In this document: in pieces, positions 7,769-11,700 of the stretch
Layout of the letters: the number at the start of each line of letters is the position of its first letter
How positions within the stretch are numbered: position 1 is the stretch's first letter
NCBI GenBank assembly: GCA_009923895.1
Contig: RFSP01000033.1
Coordinates: forward strand, 1-11,700
Length of the DNA: 11,700 nt
Direction of reading: 5' to 3'
Source of the DNA: Betaproteobacteria bacterium
Lineage (GTDB): Bacteria; Pseudomonadota; Gammaproteobacteria; Burkholderiales; Burkholderiaceae_C
Translations under genes and position numbers: made by a program
The notes under the pieces: model-generated
Databases searched by the model: none
Told to the model about the DNA's origin: nothing
What the model saw: only the letters and a program-made list of their open reading frames with translations

Positions 7769-8778
7769 AAGCCAGCTCGAAATCTCAAGGGATCGACCTG
7801 CGTCCCCAAGGCGGCGCAATGCAAGGGTCTTTGCTGGATTCGGCCGCTCCCTTGCTCAGCGTGGTGATCCCCGTCTACAACGAAGAGGCGGGCTTGGATG
7901 CGTTGTTCAACAGGCTCTATCCAGCCCTCGACGCCCTGCAGATCTCGTATGAAGTCATCTTCATCAACGATGGCAGTCGCGACCGTTCGGCGCAATTGCT
8001 GGCCGAACAATTTGAACATCGGCCCGAGGTGACTCGGGTGATTCTTTTCAACGGCAATTTTGGGCAACATCGTGCCATCTTGGCGGGCTTTGAGCATTGC
8101 CGTGGGGACCGTGTCGTCACCCTCGACGCCGACCTGCAGAACCCCCCCGAAGACATCGGCCTCTTGCTGGCCGCCATGGACCAGGGCCATGACTACGTCG
8201 GCTCCATCCGTCGCATGCGCCAAGACTCGGCCTGGCGCCGTTATGCCAGCCGCGCCATGAACCGCCTGCGCCACCGCATCACCCGCATCGAGATGACCGA
8301 CCAGGGTTGCATGATGCGCGCTTACAGCCGGCAGATTGTGCAGCTCATCAACCAGTGCGGCGAGATGAACACCTTCATTCCGGCCCTGGCTTACCAGTTC
8401 GCGCGCCAGCCCACCGAAATTGTGGTGGGCCATGAGGAGCGCCATGCGGGAGAGTCCAAGTACTCGCTCTACAGCCTCATTCGTCTGAACTTTGACTTGG
8501 TGACGGGGTTTTCGGTGGTCCCCTTGCAATGGTTCTCCATGCTGGGGATGGCCGTGTCGGTGGGTGCGGCGGCCTTGGTGGTGTTGCTGGTGGCGCGACG
8601 CGTCTTCATTGGCCCTGAAGAAGGCGGCCTGTTCACTTTGTTTGCGATAGCGTTTTTGCTCATCGGCTTGGCCTTGTTTGGCATCGGCCTGATTGGTGAG
8701 TACGTGGGTCGCGTCTATCAAGAAGTTCGCTCTCGACCCCGGTACGTCATCAGTGCCATCTTGGAGCGCAAGCCGTGA
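7765..8778 (+). CDS. arnC: Undecaprenyl-phosphate 4-deoxy-4-formamido-L-arabinose transferase ArnC
   Basis: GT2-family membrane-anchored glycosyltransferase that loads the formylated sugar from UDP-L-Ara4FN onto undecaprenyl phosphate at the cytoplasmic face. Visible landmarks of the 337-residue protein are the N-terminal LLSVVIPVYNEEAGLDALF, EVIFINDGSRDRS, FNGNFGQHRAILAGF, DADLQNPPED (metal/UDP-binding Asp121 and Asp123), QGCMMRAYSRQIV, FIPALAYQFARQPTEI and GESKYSLYSLIRL. Two C-terminal membrane helices (about 250-275 and 287-312) come before GEYVGRVYQEVRSRPRY. GAGGTG at 7752-7757 is a good ribosome binding site for the ATG at 7765, which overlaps the arnB stop. This start gives about 18 residues of non-conserved N-terminus; Met at 7819 is an alternative without a good site. 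The stop overlaps the next start as GTGA. Polyisoprenyl-phosphate glucosyltransferases are related, but the match to ArnC is specific. Confidence 0.95.
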   Translation: MKASSKSQGIDLRPQGGAMQGSLLDSAAPLLSVVIPVYNEEAGLDALFNRLYPALDALQISYEVIFINDGSRDRSAQLLAEQFEHRPEVTRVILFNGNFGQHRAILAGFEHCRGDRVVTLDADLQNPPEDIGLLLAAMDQGHDYVGSIRRMRQDSAWRRYASRAMNRLRHRITRIEMTDQGCMMRAYSRQIVQLINQCGEMNTFIPALAYQFARQPTEIVVGHEERHAGESKYSLYSLIRLNFDLVTGFSVVPLQWFSMLGMAVSVGAAALVVLLVARRVFIGPEEGGLFTLFAIAFLLIGLALFGIGLIGEYVGRVYQEVRSRPRYVISAILERKP

Positions 8779-9731
8779 CAGCTGCGAGCCCCGCATCGGC
8801 GGTGGTCTTTGCCTATCACAACGTGGGGGTCCGAGGACTGCTCACCTTGCTCGACGCCGGCGTGGACGTGCGAATGGTGGTCACGCACGAGGACAACCCG
8901 CAAGAGACGCTGTGGTTTGATCGCGTGGCGGACGTGGCCGCCGAACATGGGCTGCCTTGCATCGCCCCCAAAGACCCTCACACATCGGAGGTCTTGGCAC
9001 AGCTTGAGGCGGCCAAACCGGATTTTTTGTTCTCGCTGTACTACCGACAAATGCTCAAGCCCGCCGTGCTTCAAATCCCGCGTCGGGGTGCTTTCAATCT
9101 GCACGGCTCCTTGTTGCCCAAGTACCGCGGCCGAGCACCGGTGAACTGGGCCGTCTTGCACGGAGAACGCGAGACCGGCGCCACCTTGCATGTCATGCAT
9201 GAAAAGCCCGACCACGGGCCCATCGTGGACCAGTGCGCGGTGCCCATCTTGGGTGAAGACACGGCCCGTCAAGTCTTCGACAAAGTGACCCTGGCAGCGG
9301 AGATTGTCCTGGCGCGCAGCGTGCCCCGTCTGATCGCCGGCACGGCCACGTTCACGCCGCAGGTGCACGCAGCGGGCCAATACTTTGGCGGCCGCAAGCC
9401 CGAGGACGGACGCATCCCGGCTGCTGCGAGCGCCATGCAAATCCACAACCTCGTTCGAGCGGTGGCTCCGCCCGACTATCCAGGCGCCTTTTTTGACAGC
9501 CCCGCAGGGCGCGTGATCGTTGCACGCACGCGCCCGGCAGGGCATGCGCGCCATGCGCGCCATCCGGCGTCACCCACGTTTTCTCTAAGACTTCACGAAG
9601 GCCAGATTTGGCTCGATGCCGCCGATGGCCAGACTTTGCAAGTTCTTGGAGCCACGCTCAACTCACAGAGTCTGAATGCCAAGGTTTGGCATTCTTTGCT
9701 CGATACGGCATCGCTTCATCCCCTTCCTTGA
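8775..9731 (+). CDS. arnA: UDP-L-Ara4N formyltransferase (stand-alone ArnA N-terminal domain)
   Basis: Transfers a formyl group from N10-formyltetrahydrofolate to UDP-L-Ara4N, the N-terminal activity of enterobacterial ArnA. The 318-residue cytoplasmic protein shows the formyltransferase core. FNLHGSLLPKYRGRAP carries Asn108 and His110, and the EKPDHGPIVDQ segment carries Asp146. These correspond to Asn102, His104 and Asp140 of E. coli ArnA (numbers from memory), a constant offset of six, so the catalytic triad is complete. YYRQMLKP and RKPEDGRI are further family motifs. The C-terminal third (about 225-318) is the small OB-like subdomain and ends without the decarboxylase domain, because the stop at 9729-9731 splits what is one polypeptide in E. 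coli. The start is GTG, overlapping the arnC stop as GTGA, with GGAG at 8763-8766 as ribosome site. A loop near residue 260 contains the repeat HARHAR, encoded by a 9-bp tandem duplication. Confidence 0.92.
   Translation: MTAASPASAVVFAYHNVGVRGLLTLLDAGVDVRMVVTHEDNPQETLWFDRVADVAAEHGLPCIAPKDPHTSEVLAQLEAAKPDFLFSLYYRQMLKPAVLQIPRRGAFNLHGSLLPKYRGRAPVNWAVLHGERETGATLHVMHEKPDHGPIVDQCAVPILGEDTARQVFDKVTLAAEIVLARSVPRLIAGTATFTPQVHAAGQYFGGRKPEDGRIPAAASAMQIHNLVRAVAPPDYPGAFFDSPAGRVIVARTRPAGHARHARHPASPTFSLRLHEGQIWLDAADGQTLQVLGATLNSQSLNAKVWHSLLDTASLHPLP
9543..9560 (+). repeat. 9-bp tandem duplication within the formyltransferase gene
   Basis: CATGCGCGC occurs twice in a row and is followed by another CAT. It keeps the frame and encodes His-Ala-Arg repeated in a probable surface loop. 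Replication slippage is the likely origin; copy number may vary between strains. Confidence 0.75.
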
Positions 9732-9737
9732 TCCTGC

Positions 9738-9743
9738 GGAAAG
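9738..9743 (+). promoter_or_regulatory. Ribosome binding site for the decarboxylase gene
   Basis: GGAAAG lies six bases before the ATG at 9750, in the 18-bp gap after the formyltransferase stop. Its own ribosome site shows that the decarboxylase half is made as a separate protein rather than being the product of a recent frameshift. Confidence 0.6.
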
Positions 9744-9749
9744 ATCCCC

Positions 9750-10790
9750 ATGAAAGTGCTCATTCTTGGAGTCAACGGCTTCATCGGTCACCACCTGACT
9801 CGTCGCATCATTGAGACCACCGACTGGCAGGTCTACGGCATGGACATGCAGTCCGACCGCGTGTCACCGTGGCTGGATCACCCGCGCTTTCACTTCTTTG
9901 AGGGTGACATCACCATCAACAAGGAGTGGATTGAGTACCACGTGCGCAAGTGCGACGTCATCTTGCCCTTGGTCGCGATTGCCACGCCCGCCACCTACGT
10001 GTTGGAGCCGCTGCGGGTGTTCGAACTCGACTTCGAAGCCAATCTGCCCATCGTGCGCCATTGCGTCAAATACAAAAAGCGCATCATCTTCCCCAGCACC
10101 AGCGAGGTGTACGGCATGTGCCCCGATGGCGAGTTCGACCCGGAGTCCTCGCCCTTGGTTTACGGTCCCATCGCCAAACCACGCTGGATCTATGCCTGCT
10201 CCAAACAGCTCATGGATCGCGTGATCCACGCCTATGCCCAACAGCACGGGCTGCAGTTCACGCTGTTCCGGCCTTTCAACTGGATCGGCCCGGGCTTGGA
10301 CAGCCTGCACACCGCCAAAGAGGGTTCCAGCCGAGTCATCACCCAGTTCTTGGGACACATCGTTCGAGGTGAGCCCATCCATCTGGTGGACGGCGGGCGG
10401 CAGCGTCGCTGCTTTACCGATGTGGACGATGGCATCGCCGCTCTCATGCGCATTCTCGTCAACGAGGGTGGACGCGCCAATGGGGGCATTTACAACATCG
10501 GCAACCCCACCAACGATTTGTCAGTGAAAGACCTGGCCGAAAAAATGTTGGCACTTGCCGCGGCCCGACCTGAGTACCGCGACTATGCGGCCAAGGTCAC
10601 GCTGCAAGTGACGTCGGCCGGCGACTACTACGGCCAGGGCTACCAAGACGTGGATCGGCGCGTGCCGGCCATTGCCAACACGATGCGCGACCTCGATTGG
10701 GCCCCCAAGGTCACCATGGAGCAGGCGCTGAATCGGCTGTTTGATCACTATCGCAGCGAACTGGAAACAGCGCGCCAGTTGAACGACTGA
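9750..10790 (+). CDS. arnA: UDP-glucuronic acid decarboxylase (stand-alone ArnA C-terminal domain)
   Basis: NAD-dependent SDR-family enzyme that oxidises UDP-glucuronate at C4 and decarboxylates it to the UDP-4-keto-pentose used by ArnB, the first committed step of the pathway. The 346-residue product begins with the NAD-binding LILGVNGFIGHHL and continues with FEGDITINKEWIEYHVRKCD and LPLVAIATPATY. PSTSEVYGM carries Thr117 and Glu119, and RWIYACSKQ carries Tyr148 and Lys152 (YxxxK). Then come FTLFRPFNWIGP, RCFTDVDDGI, YNIGNPTN, and GYQDVDRRVP with Arg304. All five key residues sit exactly 315 positions before their E. coli ArnA counterparts (Thr432, Glu434, Tyr463, Lys467, Arg619, from memory), so the domain is colinear and apparently active. 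The arginine and the GYQDV motif separate it from the plain UDP-xylose synthases. The gene follows the formyltransferase by 18 bp. Confidence 0.94.
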   Translation: MKVLILGVNGFIGHHLTRRIIETTDWQVYGMDMQSDRVSPWLDHPRFHFFEGDITINKEWIEYHVRKCDVILPLVAIATPATYVLEPLRVFELDFEANLPIVRHCVKYKKRIIFPSTSEVYGMCPDGEFDPESSPLVYGPIAKPRWIYACSKQLMDRVIHAYAQQHGLQFTLFRPFNWIGPGLDSLHTAKEGSSRVITQFLGHIVRGEPIHLVDGGRQRRCFTDVDDGIAALMRILVNEGGRANGGIYNIGNPTNDLSVKDLAEKMLALAAARPEYRDYAAKVTLQVTSAGDYYGQGYQDVDRRVPAIANTMRDLDWAPKVTMEQALNRLFDHYRSELETARQLND

Positions 10791-10834
10791 TCTGCACGAG
10801 ACCGTACGACAGCACAAGCCAAGGCCACGTCTGC

Positions 10835-11700
10835 ATGACCCTGATCGCCCTCAAGATCGACGTGGACACCTACCGCGGCACCCGCGAGGGCGTGCCCCCG
10901 CTGCTGAGGGCTCTGGACCATGCGCAGGCAGGCGCCACCTTCTTGTTCAGTCTTGGTCCGGACCACACGGGCCGCGCCATTCGTCGCGTCTTCCGCCCAG
11001 GATTTTTTGGCAAAGTCTCTCGCACCTCGGTGGTCGAGCACTATGGCCTGCGCACCCTGCTCTATGGAACGCTGCTGCCCGGGCCGGACATCGCCCGACG
11101 CGAAGCGGCCACGCTGCGCGCGGTGGCCCAGGCGGGCTTTGAAACCGGGGTCCACACCTGGGACCATGTCCGCTGGCAAGATGGCGTGGCCACCGCGAGT
11201 CCAGCCTGGACCTGCCGCGAACTGCAACGCGCCACCGACCGCTATGCTGAGGTGTTTGGCACCCCTGCGCGTGTGCACGGCGCTGCGGGTTGGCAAATGA
11301 ACGAAGCCGCTTACCGTCTCGAAGCGGAGTTGGGCTACACACTGGCCTCCGACGGGCGCGGCACCCATCCCTTTGTGCCCGTCGATGCATCGGGCCAGGT
11401 TCTGGGACCCTTGCAACTGCCCACCACGCTGCCCACGCTGGACGAGCTCATCGGTCTGGACGGCTGGGATCCCAGCAATGTGCACCGCGCCCTGCTCGAT
11501 CGCACTGAGCAAGACACCTCACCTCTGCACGTCTACACCCTGCATGCCGAACTGGAAGGCCAGAAGCTGTTGCCGGTCTTTGAGCGGCTGCTGCAAGGCT
11601 GGCGGGACCAGGGCCACACCCTCGTCAGCTTGGGCCAAGCCGCTGCCACCTTGGCAACGCAGGCGGTCCCACGCTGTCACATTGCAACGGGTACGGTGCC
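10835..11700 (+). CDS. arnD: 4-deoxy-4-formamido-L-arabinose-phosphoundecaprenol deformylase ArnD (3' end outside the window)
   Basis: Polysaccharide-deacetylase (NodB/CE4-like) family enzyme that removes the formyl group after ArnC has loaded the sugar on the lipid carrier, which makes the pathway irreversible. The frame from the ATG at 10835 is open to the window end and gives 288 complete codons; enterobacterial ArnD is about 295-300 residues, so only a few are missing. The N-terminus LKIDVDTYRGTREGVPPLL has Asp9 and Asp11 of the metal/catalytic motif. GVHTWDHVRWQ holds the HxxxH motif (His107, His111). GAAGWQMNE, SDGRGTHPF, LPTTLPTLDELIG and VYTLHAELEG match ArnD rather than generic deacetylases. 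The 44-bp gap after the decarboxylase gene has only a weak AAGG (10821-10824) as ribosome site. The family position of the start motif supports this ATG. Confidence 0.94.
   Translation, partial: MTLIALKIDVDTYRGTREGVPPLLRALDHAQAGATFLFSLGPDHTGRAIRRVFRPGFFGKVSRTSVVEHYGLRTLLYGTLLPGPDIARREAATLRAVAQAGFETGVHTWDHVRWQDGVATASPAWTCRELQRATDRYAEVFGTPARVHGAAGWQMNEAAYRLEAELGYTLASDGRGTHPFVPVDASGQVLGPLQLPTTLPTLDELIGLDGWDPSNVHRALLDRTEQDTSPLHVYTLHAELEGQKLLPVFERLLQGWRDQGHTLVSLGQAAATLATQAVPRCHIATGTV

Noticed and set aside
7585..8796. A 403-codon open frame on the minus strand
   Set aside because: Antisense to the end of arnB and all of arnC, with the same His/Gln/Arg-rich composition and no domain; a by-product of codon bias.
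10748..11512. A 254-codon open frame on the minus strand
   Set aside because: Opposite arnD, which matches its family across the whole stretch; the antisense protein shows no recognisable feature.

Overview
The window is GC-rich, densely coded chromosomal DNA whose proteins read like those of a betaproteobacterium, most likely Burkholderiales and perhaps near Comamonadaceae. This rests on protein style, GC-rich third positions and gene neighbourhoods seen by eye; the genus cannot be set from the sequence alone. There are ten genes, two of them cut by the window edges, and almost no non-coding DNA. I see no tRNA, rRNA, CRISPR array, insertion sequence or phage gene.

Left part (1-4398), purine and glyoxylate metabolism. 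The 3' part of xdhB (molybdopterin subunit of xanthine dehydrogenase) is followed 17 bp later by xdhC, which encodes the molybdenum cofactor maturation factor. On the opposite strand a glycerate 2-kinase gene (ttuD type) converges on xdhC, and the two 3' ends overlap by 32 bp. XdhB and XdhC serve oxidation of hypoxanthine and xanthine to urate. Glycerate 2-kinase can feed glycerate, made from glyoxylate after urate/allantoin breakdown, into glycolysis, so the three genes may belong to one purine-salvage theme.

Centre and right (4503-11700), a seven-gene arn (pmr) operon for modifying lipid A with 4-amino-4-deoxy-L-arabinose (L-Ara4N). The order is arnT, one arnE/arnF-type flippase gene, arnB, arnC, an arnA formyltransferase gene, an arnA decarboxylase gene, and arnD (cut by the window end). 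The steps run as follows: the decarboxylase makes the UDP-4-keto-pentose, ArnB aminates it, the formyltransferase formylates it, ArnC loads it on undecaprenyl phosphate, ArnD deformylates it, the small membrane protein flips it to the periplasm, and ArnT moves it to lipid A. The expected outcome is lower outer-membrane negative charge and resistance to polymyxin and cationic peptides. No ugd (UDP-glucose dehydrogenase) gene is visible here.

The main departures from the enterobacterial arnBCADTEF pattern are these: arnA is split into two adjacent genes 18 bp apart, both with intact catalytic residues; only one flippase subunit is present; and arnT leads the operon. Stop/start overlaps (ATGA, ATGA, GTGA) link flippase-arnB-arnC-formyltransferase. 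The only sizeable non-coding stretch is the 104-bp gap between the divergent ttuD and arnT, which must hold both promoters and contains a cluster of short GAAG/CTTC inverted repeats. I found no clearly novel system; the window is a well-formed but rearranged arn locus next to purine genes.
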